From: JABWCE01 sp964617955
GTDB taxonomy: Bacteria > Bacteroidota > Bacteroidia > NS11-12g > UBA9320
NCBI GenBank assembly: GCA_964617955.1
Contig: CAZTXB010000005.1
Span: 144,939 to 208,938 of the forward strand
DNA: 64,000 nt
Direction: 5' to 3'
Under the pieces are notes generated by a model. It had not been told where the DNA came from and did not search any database. It was given only the letters and a program-made list of their open reading frames with translations. The stretch's first letter is position 1; the number at the start of each line of letters is the position of its first letter. The position numbers and the translations under genes are program-made. Shown piece after piece: positions 17,358 to 26,688 of the stretch.

Positions 17358-18614
17358 TTAAAAAATATACTGAACACCGTACATTCCTCCCAATCCCCCG
17401 AATTGTTTAGGCAATGCTAGGGCTTCCAGATGGTAAACTGCCATTTGAATAAACCATTGGCGACTCAAGGCCCAATTGACCTCTGTGTTGAGATAATAAC
17501 TGCCTCCAGCTCCTGCTGAAATACCCAACAACATTTTACTGCTTAAAAACTTCATGTATTTGATTTCGCCTGTTGGCATAGCCAATGTACCATTATGGCG
17601 AAGCGAAAATTGATAATAGGCCGACTTTATTTTTGTGGTATAGTAAACAAAGGTTGCAGGCGCAATCCATACGGTTTTGTTCTGGTTTTCCTTTTTATTG
17701 GTAAGCTGATTTGTAAATGAGTCGAGTTGGCTTTTGAAGTAGCCATCCTCGCCCAGCCTTCCTATTTGAGGTATATACACCCCATCAAAGGTGTATTCTC
17801 CATTAGCGGTATAGGTGGTGACCTTCTTATTGAAATTGGCAAAGCCTGAATTGGATAGACTGAAACCCCATATCCTATCTTTGCTGAGTCTCTGGTTAAA
17901 CGCAAGGTCAAGCCCTAAACCCAAACCCTGCTTTGAGGGAAACTTGCTTCGGGCAAAAATCGCGTCGTAATTGGCCCCTATCTCTACCGAATCTTCGTTG
18001 CCTTCGATATAATTTCTTTCAAAGGTTCTGATGCTTTCAAATTTTACGGCCTGAATGATGTTTAGGGCAACACTGAAATTGTAAGGATGCTCAGCCTTCT
18101 CGTCATGGTAGTACAAACCTCCTCCCATTTTGTTGAGTTGTAAATTGTTATAACTCGAATTGCTGAAATCATAGCGGGTTGAATCGGTGTTACCTTTAAA
18201 AATCAGCTTCATGGCTCCCTTGGTCACATTGGCGTAGGAGCGCCCTTCATTTCCGGTAACCAAAAACCAATGCAGGTTTGATTTGTTCAAGGCCTTAGCC
18301 TCGAGATTGGTGAATTTCAGTTCATTGAAACGGTCGAATTGAACTCTTTTATTTTTATCGGATTTTAGGTTGTGATCGATGACCTCCTTTTCCAATCTTT
18401 TTCCAAAAACAAAGGGATACATGAATTGATTGTTTATTCCTTTGCCCGAAAGCATGGCGCTTCCCTGAATACTGAGCACACGGGCAGGCTCAAAGGTTTT
18501 GTAAGGATTTGCATACCAGGCCGTAAATCGATTCCATTGACTCGAATCGGTGTTTTGTGAAAAGGCAGAAAATGAAATTAATAGAGCGCTTAGCAGACTA
18601 GTAGCCTTGTTCAT
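17358..18614 (-). CDS. Outer-membrane beta-barrel protein (DUF5723-like)
   Basis: With the ATG at 18614 the protein has 418 residues and a signal peptide (MNKATSLLSALLISFSAFSQ). The rest is beta-rich: ANPYKTFEPARVLSIQGSA, GFSLSNSGFANFNKK, and a final strand ending YGVQYIF, typical of a barrel. It resembles the DUF5723 outer-membrane group, but I am not certain of the family. The TTG at 18620 is less likely. The start lies inside the 3' end of the 689-residue lipoprotein gene (17-bp overlap), so the two are co-expressed and may form an outer-membrane pair. Confidence 0.6.
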   Translation of the reverse strand: MNKATSLLSALLISFSAFSQNTDSSQWNRFTAWYANPYKTFEPARVLSIQGSAMLSGKGINNQFMYPFVFGKRLEKEVIDHNLKSDKNKRVQFDRFNELKFTNLEAKALNKSNLHWFLVTGNEGRSYANVTKGAMKLIFKGNTDSTRYDFSNSSYNNLQLNKMGGGLYYHDEKAEHPYNFSVALNIIQAVKFESIRTFERNYIEGNEDSVEIGANYDAIFARSKFPSKQGLGLGLDLAFNQRLSKDRIWGFSLSNSGFANFNKKVTTYTANGEYTFDGVYIPQIGRLGEDGYFKSQLDSFTNQLTNKKENQNKTVWIAPATFVYYTTKIKSAYYQFSLRHNGTLAMPTGEIKYMKFLSSKMLLGISAGAGGSYYLNTEVNWALSRQWFIQMAVYHLEALALPKQFGGLGGMYGVQYIF

Positions 18615-20667
18615 AAACAAAATTGCCTTTTAGTTTTACTCCGAATTTGTAATGACTGTAAATTTTATAACGGTTGCCCCCGGGGGTTTCAAAATGGGCT
18701 TTAATCCTTATCTTTTTGGCAAACTTAATGCTCTGCATTTTAGAGGCCGGCATTTCAATAAACAATTGTGAGATTACCGGACTAACTACCACACCACTTA
18801 CATCAATTATTCCCGGCAATACCCTCTGCATTTTCCCCGGCTCGTATAAGGTGGCGAGCACTTCATTGTTCTCACTTAAAAATTCCACATCGCATCCGGC
18901 TTCAAAAGGAAAACCATTGCTTATATCAAGCCTGAGAACGCCGCTTTTTATGTTCTCTGAATTTTTAAAGCCTGCGAAATTAAAAGGCTGGACCTGACTT
19001 AAATCCAGTCCGTCGGAACCGAATTGTACCGGCATTTCCAAACGGAGTTTTGCAACCAATTTGCTGGTATCAAATACGAAATCGGTATGATTTTCAGAGC
19101 CCCTTTTTCTCACTTCCATGCTGAATTTTGAATCCAGTCGGTCGGGCAAATTTTCTAAAAACTGTTTGAGGTTCGAATTGGAGGTAGTAAAATTCATCCC
19201 GTAATAAAAAGGAATAAAGGGGGCGTTTTTGGCCCTGTCGATAAGAAAAGTTGGAGGCAAGGCTGTGGAGCTCAGTTTGACCGATTTATTGGTTCTGGTA
19301 TTTACCGACGTGATGTTGTCGACCGTAATATCGGCCTGTATGGCAAAGGTATTCTTAAACAAGAGCGACATTTTTACATCTTCCAGACTGATATTCCCCT
19401 TCACATTTTCAAAAAATTTAACCGGCTGCTGCTCGTCGAAAGTGAAAAAATGAATGCCGAAATCGCCAATGGCCAATTTAGGCTTGATCTCAACCAATCC
19501 AAAACGAATGTAAACCGAATCTTTTAGCGATAAGGTTCTTTCTATGCCGGTGTATTCAATACGGGCCGTAAACTCACTATACACGGTATTCCAGCGGTAG
19601 GGTATGGTATCCATGTTTTTGCCTTTCATAAACACCTGGTAATTATCGAGAGGGAATTTTTTTACCACCTTCGAGTACCCGCCCGAGGTTGCCGGTGGCA
19701 CTTTCACAGTTTGATGAACAAATTTCTTATTATCGAAATTTTGCATGGAATGAGGTATCTTGTAATCCAAAATAATCTCTTCCTTTACATTGCTGTACAC
19801 CTCCATCACCACAAAACCGGAATTGATTTCCATATAGGTCACTTGTGCCCCGCCCAAATTGTATTGTATTTCCTGATTCTCCTGTATCAGATTTTGTGCC
19901 GGGAAAACCGCCGTGGCATATTCGAGTTCTAAATCCCGGATGCTCAAATCGAGACGAATGCCCTCCTTAGAATTGATAAGCACAGGACTTGGACTTGCCA
20001 AAGTTTTTATGCGCTTTACTACACCCACCAAAATGCCGTCAATTTTTTTCCCGGCAAGTGATTTGGTGGTCATTACGGAAGTATTAGGCTTTACATTTAA
20101 GAACGAATCGTAAATGATAATTTGATTGTCGCCTTTGTTGAGAAGCTGAAACACAATTTTTTCAGCCTCAACCGGCAAATCGTTGCTCAGCACCATATCG
20201 ATAAACCCGGCTTTGAATTTTGCCTGTTTAAAAAATTGCTTGGTCACATCAATTTCTTGCTTGTTGGCCGAACCATCCTGATCAAAAGCAGGTAAGGTTT
20301 GGGTTTGTCCATCCAATAACTTGGAAAGGGGATAAATTTCACCCAGGGTGATGGTATCGGAAAGCGCGCGGTTATCAAGTACAATTTTAGAAAGGGTCAC
20401 TGACTTCTCCTGTAAAGTATCCGGCACCTTGAGGTAATCGTTTACGCTGTCCATTAAAAGGGTATAATCGTAAACCAAGTCCAGGCTGTTGTCAGATTTT
20501 TTTACCAGCAGACTGTCACCCACCAAATCGCCAAGGTCGAGTTCGGTATGGGCAATTGGGGTGGCATATTCCGCCTCCCAGGTGGCCTGTATATCGGGCT
20601 TGCAAGCCCAATGGAAAAGCATTCCAAAAATCCAAACCCAAGCCGATATTTTTATTTTTTTATCCAA
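18598..20667 (-). CDS. Large hypothetical lipoprotein (689 aa)
   Basis: It starts with a lipoprotein signal peptide (WVWIFGMLFHWAC, Cys at ~22), so it is exported and lipid-anchored. The mature protein is almost all predicted beta strand with an Asp/Ser/Thr-rich composition and a clear internal rhythm (LDLSIRDLELEYATAVFP, LRLDISNGFPFEAGCDVEFL). I recognise no catalytic motif or family. The downstream barrel gene overlaps it by 17 bp. A surface or periplasmic partner of that barrel is the simplest reading. Confidence 0.55.
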   Translation of the reverse strand: MDKKIKISAWVWIFGMLFHWACKPDIQATWEAEYATPIAHTELDLGDLVGDSLLVKKSDNSLDLVYDYTLLMDSVNDYLKVPDTLQEKSVTLSKIVLDNRALSDTITLGEIYPLSKLLDGQTQTLPAFDQDGSANKQEIDVTKQFFKQAKFKAGFIDMVLSNDLPVEAEKIVFQLLNKGDNQIIIYDSFLNVKPNTSVMTTKSLAGKKIDGILVGVVKRIKTLASPSPVLINSKEGIRLDLSIRDLELEYATAVFPAQNLIQENQEIQYNLGGAQVTYMEINSGFVVMEVYSNVKEEIILDYKIPHSMQNFDNKKFVHQTVKVPPATSGGYSKVVKKFPLDNYQVFMKGKNMDTIPYRWNTVYSEFTARIEYTGIERTLSLKDSVYIRFGLVEIKPKLAIGDFGIHFFTFDEQQPVKFFENVKGNISLEDVKMSLLFKNTFAIQADITVDNITSVNTRTNKSVKLSSTALPPTFLIDRAKNAPFIPFYYGMNFTTSNSNLKQFLENLPDRLDSKFSMEVRKRGSENHTDFVFDTSKLVAKLRLEMPVQFGSDGLDLSQVQPFNFAGFKNSENIKSGVLRLDISNGFPFEAGCDVEFLSENNEVLATLYEPGKMQRVLPGIIDVSGVVVSPVISQLFIEMPASKMQSIKFAKKIRIKAHFETPGGNRYKIYSHYKFGVKLKGNFVYEQGY

Positions 20668-20822
20668 TGACTATTAATTTGGTAAAAATCATTCAAATAT
20701 TTGACTCTTACAAATGCTTTGTTATTGTTGACGTTGAACTGTGTATAATCTGACGGCAATTGTTAATTTGTCGATTTTAATTGCATAAAATCTAAAACAA
20801 TTAACGGAAGTTTGCATTTAAA

Positions 20823-21485
20823 GTGTCGTCGCATCATTTTGTTAAAGAAAATCAGGAACCTGCGCTCATCATAGCCAATGGCCTTGCCTGCAATATGGAT
20901 TTGCTTGGCCAATTGCTCGAATGGAGCCCTTATGTGGTGGTATTGGACGGCGCTTGTGAAAAGGTATTAAGCCTTGGGGTAAAATTTGATGTGCTTCTGG
21001 GTGATTTCGACCGCATTGATCCAGGGGAAATGGACCTCTCGGCCCAATCGGATATAGAAATAATAAACACCCCCGACCAGAGTAAAACCGATTTGGAAAA
21101 AGCCCTGGATTTACTCATTCAAAAGGGGCATAAGGCCGTCAATGTTATTTGGGCCACCGGCTTGAGAATGGATCACACCTTTAACAACATCTGTACCTTG
21201 GCCAAATACCACGGAAAAATAAATGCCGTTATTCACGACGACCATTCAAAAGTTATGGTGCTCCCCAAGCGCTTTTCTAAATATTACCCCAAAGGTCAAA
21301 TCATTTCACTTTTTGCCTTGAATGAAGTAACCGGTATTCAAACGGATGGTTTGCTGTACAATCTTCAAAACGAATCGCTTTCTATTACTGGCAGGTCAGG
21401 CTGTAGCAACGCATGTATGCATGACGGAATGGTGAATATTGATTATGCCGAAGGGCTATTAATCTTCATGGAATGCAAGGATTAG
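20823..21485 (+). CDS. Thiamine pyrophosphokinase
   Basis: Transfers pyrophosphate from ATP to thiamine, forming the cofactor thiamine diphosphate. The 220 residues carry the family signatures: GDFDRI with Asp61 and Asp63, D-x-KTDLEKAL with Asp90, and GLRMDHTFNNI with Arg115, Asp117 and His118. The C-terminal FALNEVTGIQTDGLLYNL and a late GSGCSNACMHDG-like region (here GRSGCSNACMHDG) form the thiamine-binding beta domain. The start is GTG; no ATG lies at the right place. The methyltransferase gene begins inside its last codons. ThDP serves enzymes in this window such as MenD. Confidence 0.85.
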   Translation: MSSHHFVKENQEPALIIANGLACNMDLLGQLLEWSPYVVVLDGACEKVLSLGVKFDVLLGDFDRIDPGEMDLSAQSDIEIINTPDQSKTDLEKALDLLIQKGHKAVNVIWATGLRMDHTFNNICTLAKYHGKINAVIHDDHSKVMVLPKRFSKYYPKGQIISLFALNEVTGIQTDGLLYNLQNESLSITGRSGCSNACMHDGMVNIDYAEGLLIFMECKD

Positions 21486-22513
21486 AAAAGCCTGCATTGG
21501 CATCCTTTATCGAACAATTGAGACAGCTCGATTTAAATCGGCTGCAATTGTCGGCCTATAACACCATTTACCTAAAAAAGCATTTAAACGAAGTGCACTA
21601 TTCGGTGTGTTTGGCGCTTCAAATTATAGAGCTTGGAACCCATAAGCTCAAAGTGCCGAAAGATGAATTGCGCATCGTTGAAATTGGCGGAGGCACAGGC
21701 ATTCTGACTCTTTTGGCCCTACATCTCGGTTATAAAAACACCATTTACAGCGACGTGTATGAAGACAGCTGCCTAGATTTTAAAAAATTAGCATTGGCCA
21801 TGGATCTGCATCCTCTGGATATTGTAAGGGGTAGTATTGAGGAAGTGGCTGCCAAACATAGCGAACCTGTTCATTTAATTGTAAGTCGTGATGTGGTGGA
21901 GCATATTTACAAGCCTGACTTGTTTTTTAAAAATTGTGTATTATTCTATAAACATGCCGTTCATGTACACAACACTTCGGCCAATAAGTACAATATTTTT
22001 AAAAGAAAGTATTTTAAAAAACTTCACCACAAGGACGAATGGGAAGGCAATCCGGATCAATTCAAACCCGGAGACTCTGTTGAACCGTTTTTTGAATTGA
22101 GGAAAAAATTTATTCAATCCCACTTTCCCGACCTTTCGGGCACAGAGCTCATTTATTTAAGTTCACTTACACGTGGTGAAACCTATGCCGACATTCAATC
22201 AGAAGTAGAAAATTATTTAAATAACCAAAAGCCTGTTTTTGAAAATATAGGCAGCAATACTTGCGACCCTGCCACGGGAAATTGGTCGGAACACTTAATG
22301 AGTTTGAAGCAGTATGAATCTTTTGTTAAATCAAGGCGTTACAGAACCCGTTGGCATTTTTCTCCCTATGATGTTTGGAGCCATACAGGCTTAAACAAAT
22401 TAATTCGTCAAATTTTAAATAGGATGATACAATTGCTTGGCCATCAGGCCAAGTGGATTGCGCCGGCCATCATCATGGTTGCCCGGCCAAAAGCAATTAG
22501 CGCGAATAATTAG
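21473..22513 (+). CDS. SAM-dependent methyltransferase, class I
   Basis: A 346-residue protein. Motif I is VEIGGGTGILTLLAL, followed by an acidic SDVYEDSC strand and LIVSRDVVEHIYKPDLFF, which matches the methyltransferase core; residues ~230-346 form an additional unassigned domain. No transmembrane segment is seen. It starts inside the thiamine pyrophosphokinase gene (13-bp overlap), implying coupled translation, and its 3' end overlaps guaB, encoded on the other strand, by 17 bp. The substrate is unknown. Confidence 0.7.
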   Translation: MQGLEKPALASFIEQLRQLDLNRLQLSAYNTIYLKKHLNEVHYSVCLALQIIELGTHKLKVPKDELRIVEIGGGTGILTLLALHLGYKNTIYSDVYEDSCLDFKKLALAMDLHPLDIVRGSIEEVAAKHSEPVHLIVSRDVVEHIYKPDLFFKNCVLFYKHAVHVHNTSANKYNIFKRKYFKKLHHKDEWEGNPDQFKPGDSVEPFFELRKKFIQSHFPDLSGTELIYLSSLTRGETYADIQSEVENYLNNQKPVFENIGSNTCDPATGNWSEHLMSLKQYESFVKSRRYRTRWHFSPYDVWSHTGLNKLIRQILNRMIQLLGHQAKWIAPAIIMVARPKAISANN

Positions 22514-23969
22514 GAGCTTCCTGAGTGATGGCAATATCGTGAGGGTGGCTTTCACGAATTCCAGAAGAGGTAATTTTCGTAAACTTTGCAGTTTTAAGTT
22601 CTTCAATGGTTTTCGCGCCACAATACCCCATCCCGGCCCTCAAACCTCCAACGTATTGGTACATCACTTCCGATAACTGCCCCTTAAACGGTACCATTCC
22701 GACGATGCCCTCCGGCACCAGTTTGGCAATTTCTTCTTCGGCATCCTGAAAATAACGGTCTTTAGACCCATCTTTCATCGCATCAATAGAGCCCATACCT
22801 CGGTATGATTTCACCTTTCGGCCTTCATAAATGATGGTTTCTCCCGGCGACTCATCGGTGCCTGCAAATAATGACCCGGCCATGATGCTGTCAGCCCCTG
22901 CCACGATTGCCTTTACAATATCGCCGCTGTAACGGATGCCTCCGTCGCTGATAATTGGAACCCCACTGCCTTTGATGGCCTCGGCGCATTCAATCACTGC
23001 AGAAAGTTGCGGTACGCCTATGCCGGCAATGACCCTGGTGGTACAAATGGAACCCGGACCAACCCCAACCTTTACGGCATCAGCCCCGGCGTCTACCAAA
23101 GCCTTTGCAGCCTCTCCGGTTGCTATATTGCCAACGATGATAGGGAGGTCGCCATACTGTTTTTTAATTTTTTTAAGCTCATTCATCACCCCTTTGCTGT
23201 GCCCATGTGCCGTATCGAGGGTAATAACATCAATATCCTGTTCAACAAGGGCCGCTACCCTTTCTAAAGTATCGGAGGTTATGCCCACTGCCGCGCCAAC
23301 CAGTAAACGGCCAAATTTGTCTTTGCACGCGTGTGGATGGTTTTTAATATTTTGGATGTCCCTGAAGGTAATCAGTCCTTTTAAAATGCCTTCCTTATCG
23401 ATAACGGGTAACTTTTCAATGCGGTGTTTCTGCAAAATCTCCATGGCCATTTGCAAATCGGTACCAACATCAGCGGTAATGAGGTTATCCTTGGTCATGA
23501 CTTCGGCCACTTTTCGGCTCATGTCAGTTTGGAATCGCAAATCGCGGTTGGTTAATATGCCCTTCAATTTTCGATTTTCATCAACTATAGGTATGCCTCC
23601 AATACGGTAGTCTTTCATCACCTGCAGGGCCTCACCCAAAGTTGCCGAAACCGATAAGGTCACCGGATCTTTAATCATGCCGCTCTCCGAGCGCTTGACT
23701 TTCTTTACTTCAGCAGCCTGTCGCTCGATGCTCATGTTTTTATGGATGAAGCCCAAGCCTCCCGCGCGGGCCATGCTAATGGCCATACGCCCCTCTGTTA
23801 CGGTATCCATCGCAGCACTCAAAATAGGCACATTGATTTCAAGTGTTCGGGTGAGTTTGGTACGGGTAATCACTTCGCGGGGCAGTACTTCCGAATAACG
23901 CGGCAATACCAATACATCGTCAAAAGCAAGTCCTTCGTAAAGAATTTTATTGGAGAGAAAGTCAGACAT
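22497..23969 (-). CDS. guaB: Inosine-5'-monophosphate dehydrogenase
   Basis: Oxidises IMP to XMP, the committed step of GMP synthesis. It has the full 490-residue length. The N-terminal barrel part has YSEVLPREV and PILSAAMDTVTE. Two CBS domains occupy residues ~95-205, and the barrel resumes with the catalytic loop GPGSICTTRVIAG (active-site Cys) and the GGIRYSGDIVKA and YRGMGSIDAM motifs. A -7 element TAACTTTG lies on the minus strand at 24006-24013, leaving a 36-nt leader. The gene is convergent with, and overlaps by 17 bp, the methyltransferase. Confidence 0.95.
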   Translation of the reverse strand: MSDFLSNKILYEGLAFDDVLVLPRYSEVLPREVITRTKLTRTLEINVPILSAAMDTVTEGRMAISMARAGGLGFIHKNMSIERQAAEVKKVKRSESGMIKDPVTLSVSATLGEALQVMKDYRIGGIPIVDENRKLKGILTNRDLRFQTDMSRKVAEVMTKDNLITADVGTDLQMAMEILQKHRIEKLPVIDKEGILKGLITFRDIQNIKNHPHACKDKFGRLLVGAAVGITSDTLERVAALVEQDIDVITLDTAHGHSKGVMNELKKIKKQYGDLPIIVGNIATGEAAKALVDAGADAVKVGVGPGSICTTRVIAGIGVPQLSAVIECAEAIKGSGVPIISDGGIRYSGDIVKAIVAGADSIMAGSLFAGTDESPGETIIYEGRKVKSYRGMGSIDAMKDGSKDRYFQDAEEEIAKLVPEGIVGMVPFKGQLSEVMYQYVGGLRAGMGYCGAKTIEELKTAKFTKITSSGIRESHPHDIAITQEAPNYSR

Positions 23970-24292
23970 GGCAAATAATATTAATTGAGGTAATTATTTG
24001 CGGTGCAAAGTTAATGGATTGAAGTGTAAAAAAAAATTGAATTCACTTGCTGTTCCGGAGGAGGATGTCTGACCAGTCTTTAATGGTTATTTATTTAAAA
24101 ATCTAAACACCTCATTTTTATATTAACCTTGATATAAGGGCTTAATCAATCCTAGCCTCTAAAAACCCAATAATTCATGATTTTTGATTAAAAATTGGAC
24201 AAAATCAAACAATTTTCGCTCATTTTTATCCAATTTTGTCAAAAAAACTCATAAATTAAATTATTTTCGCCCTTCGAATTATTTCGATAATT
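23970..24292. other. 323-bp divergent region guaB/accB with an inverted repeat
   Basis: No gene is visible. It holds the guaB -7 element (minus strand, TAACTTTG, 24006-24013) and a candidate accB promoter (TTTG 24235-24238 and TATTTTCG 24262-24269, spacer 23 nt). An inverted repeat GACAAAAT (24198-24205) / ATTTTGTC (24233-24240) overlaps the accB -33 element and could be an operator. Confidence 0.4.
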
Positions 24293-24769
24293 ATGGATTT
24301 AAAAGATATTCAAACCTTAATCAAGTTCATTTCTTCATCGGGAGTGGATGAAGTGAGCATTGAGCGCAAAGATTTTAAACTGAACATTCGCAAAAATAAT
24401 AAATCTACAGAGGTAGTAATGGCTGCCCCTCAGGTTTCGTATCAGCAGGCTCCGGCCGCTCCGATAAGGCAAGAAACTGCCCCGGCTGAAGCTGCCAAAG
24501 CGGTTCAGGAAGCAACTTCAAACTCAAAACTTATTGAGGTAAAATCGCCCATGATAGGAACTTTTTACCGCTCATCGGGACCTGATAAGGCTCCGTTTGT
24601 TAGTGTAGGAGATGAAGTTTCTGTCGGTGACACGCTCTGTGTAATTGAGGCCATGAAACTCTTCAATGAAATAGAATGCGAAGTGAAGGGTAAAATTGTA
24701 AAAATTCTTGCCGATGACGCTACCCCGGTTGAGTATGACCAACCCTTATTTTTGGTAGACCCCAGCTAG
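24293..24769 (+). CDS. accB: Biotin carboxyl carrier protein of acetyl-CoA carboxylase
   Basis: The biotin carrier that moves CO2 from biotin carboxylase to the carboxyltransferase in malonyl-CoA synthesis. The 158 residues comprise an N-terminal helical part, an Ala/Pro-rich linker (~45-75) and a C-terminal biotinyl domain. The biotin-accepting Lys122 lies in VIEAMKLFNEIE, and SPMIGTFYRS is the characteristic early strand. accC follows 77 bp downstream, the conserved accBC order. The carboxyltransferase beta subunit accD is 21 kb away, and accA is not in the window. Confidence 0.94.
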   Translation: MDLKDIQTLIKFISSSGVDEVSIERKDFKLNIRKNNKSTEVVMAAPQVSYQQAPAAPIRQETAPAEAAKAVQEATSNSKLIEVKSPMIGTFYRSSGPDKAPFVSVGDEVSVGDTLCVIEAMKLFNEIECEVKGKIVKILADDATPVEYDQPLFLVDPS

Positions 24770-24846
24770 TCTTTTTTGATCTGAACCTATCCGATCCCCT
24801 TTGTCATTTCCAAAATCTCCAAAATTTCAAATTTTGAAAAGTAAGC

Positions 24847-26184
24847 ATGTTTAAAAAAATACTAATAGCAAACCGCGGCGAAATTGCATTGCGCATTATC
24901 CGAACCTGTAAAGAAATGGGTATTAAAACCGTAGCGGTTTATTCAACGGTTGATAAGGAAAGCCTGCATGTTCGCTTCGCCGATGAGGCTGTTTGCATTG
25001 GGCCACCTTCCAGCACCCTGAGTTATCTCAGTATGCCAAACATACTTTCGGCAGCCGAAATAACCAATTCCGATGCCATTCATCCCGGATATGGCTTTTT
25101 GAGTGAAAATGCCAAGTTTTCAGAATTGTGCCGACAGCACAACATCAAATTTATAGGTGCTTCACCGGAAATGATAAACGCGATGGGCGATAAAATCAGT
25201 GCCAAAAATACCATGAAACTTGCAGGGGTTCCTACAGTTCCGGGCAGCGATGGCTTGATTACCGACGTTAAAGAGGGTATAAAACTGGCAAAGAAAATGG
25301 GCTATCCTGTGATTTTGAAAGCCACTGCCGGTGGAGGAGGAAGGGGAATGCGTATTGTTTGGAACGACGATGAATTTGAACCTGCTTTTGCCTCTGCACA
25401 AACCGAATCGAAGGCTGCCTTTGGCAACGATGGGATGTATCTCGAAAAGTACATCGAAGAACCCCGTCATATAGAAATTCAAATCGCTGGCGACCAATAT
25501 GGCAAAGTTTGTCATCTTAGTGAACGCGATTGCTCTATTCAAAGACGCCATCAGAAATTAATTGAGGAATGTCCTTCGCCCTTTATGACTGATGAGCTTA
25601 GGGAAAAAATGGGAGATGCTGCTGTAAAGGCCGCCTCCTTTATCAATTACGAAGGCGTAGGAACTATTGAGTTTTTGGTGGATAAACACCGGAACTTTTA
25701 TTTTATGGAAATGAACACCCGTATTCAGGTAGAGCACCCTGTAACGGAAGAGGTGATAAACTATGACCTTATTAAAGAACAAATATTAATTGCAGCCGGG
25801 GTGCCCATATCAGGTAAAAATCATTACCCAAAAATGCATTGCATCGAATGCCGTATCAATGCCGAAGACCCCTACAAAAATTTTGCACCATCACCGGGAA
25901 AAATCACATCTTTACACAAACCGGGCGGGCATGGGGTGCGCGTGGATAGCCATATTTACTCAGGTTATGCCATTCCTCCTAATTACGACAGCATGATCGC
26001 AAAGCTCATTGTCGTGGCCCAAACCCGTGAAGAATGTATCGTGAAAATGCGCCGAGCTTTGGACGAATTTATCATTGAAGGCATTAAAACGACCATTCCC
26101 CTGCAAATTCAACTCATGAACAACAAAGATTTCGTGGAAGGCAACTTCACCACCAAGTTTATGGAAACTTTTGAAATGAAGTAA
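24847..26184 (+). CDS. accC: Biotin carboxylase subunit of acetyl-CoA carboxylase
   Basis: An ATP-dependent enzyme that carboxylates biotin on AccB. The 445 residues have the standard layout: N-domain KKILIANRGEIALRII, HPGYGFLSENAKF, the ATP-grasp glycine loop KATAGGGGRGMR, ERDCSIQRRHQKLIEE, and the active site FMEMNTRIQVEHPVTEEV. The C domain ends with NYDSMIAKLIV and a family-typical tail. It lies downstream of accB on the same strand in one operon. Confidence 0.96.
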   Translation: MFKKILIANRGEIALRIIRTCKEMGIKTVAVYSTVDKESLHVRFADEAVCIGPPSSTLSYLSMPNILSAAEITNSDAIHPGYGFLSENAKFSELCRQHNIKFIGASPEMINAMGDKISAKNTMKLAGVPTVPGSDGLITDVKEGIKLAKKMGYPVILKATAGGGGRGMRIVWNDDEFEPAFASAQTESKAAFGNDGMYLEKYIEEPRHIEIQIAGDQYGKVCHLSERDCSIQRRHQKLIEECPSPFMTDELREKMGDAAVKAASFINYEGVGTIEFLVDKHRNFYFMEMNTRIQVEHPVTEEVINYDLIKEQILIAAGVPISGKNHYPKMHCIECRINAEDPYKNFAPSPGKITSLHKPGGHGVRVDSHIYSGYAIPPNYDSMIAKLIVVAQTREECIVKMRRALDEFIIEGIKTTIPLQIQLMNNKDFVEGNFTTKFMETFEMK

Positions 26185-26264
26185 GCTTATAGGCTAGCAT
26201 TTCTTTTTTCCACGGGTTGCGCATAACCTCTTTATATTTTTTAATTTTACCTCAAATTAATAAT

Positions 26265-26684
26265 ATGAAGTTTTTGACATCTTTTGTTTTTTTCATTTTG
26301 CCACTACTCTGCTTCTCTCAGACTGAAGGCAAACCTGAAAATAATTCGGTTCCACCAGACTCAGAAGTATTCACCACCGTTGAGGAAATGCCTCAATTTA
26401 TTGGAGGTGAAGAATCCCTTTTTAAGTTTATTATCTCACATTTGGTGTATCCTCCGGCTGCCATTGAAAACAATGTGGAGGGAAAAATTTATTTGAAATT
26501 TGTAGTATTTAAAGATGGCTCTGTAGGCGATGTGAAGGTTATCAGTAAAACACGGCTCGGTTTTGGTTGCGAAGAAGAGGCCATCCGAATTGTAAAAATG
26601 ATGCCGAAATGGAAACCCGGTAAGCAAAATGGCAAACCGGTCGCTGTGTATTTTGTATTGCCTTTTCAATTTAAGCTGAACTAA
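26265..26684 (+). CDS. Secreted TonB C-terminal-domain protein (1)
   Basis: A 139-residue protein starting at ATG 26265 with a cleavable signal peptide (MKFLTSFVFFILPLLCFSQ). The mature part has the TonB C-terminal fold: a PQFIGGEESLFKFI start, YPPAAIENNVEGKIYLKFVV, DGSVGDVKVI, EEEAIRIVKMMPKWKPGKQNGKPV. It lacks the membrane anchor and proline-rich arm of a real TonB, so it is predicted to be a soluble periplasmic protein. A tandem paralogue begins 4 bp downstream. Confidence 0.75.
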   Translation: MKFLTSFVFFILPLLCFSQTEGKPENNSVPPDSEVFTTVEEMPQFIGGEESLFKFIISHLVYPPAAIENNVEGKIYLKFVVFKDGSVGDVKVISKTRLGFGCEEEAIRIVKMMPKWKPGKQNGKPVAVYFVLPFQFKLN

Positions 26685-26688
26685 AAAG

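Noticed and set aside
22936..23610. A 224-residue plus-strand gene inside guaB
   Set aside because: An antisense frame within a confidently identified gene; its residues are a by-product of guaB codon use.
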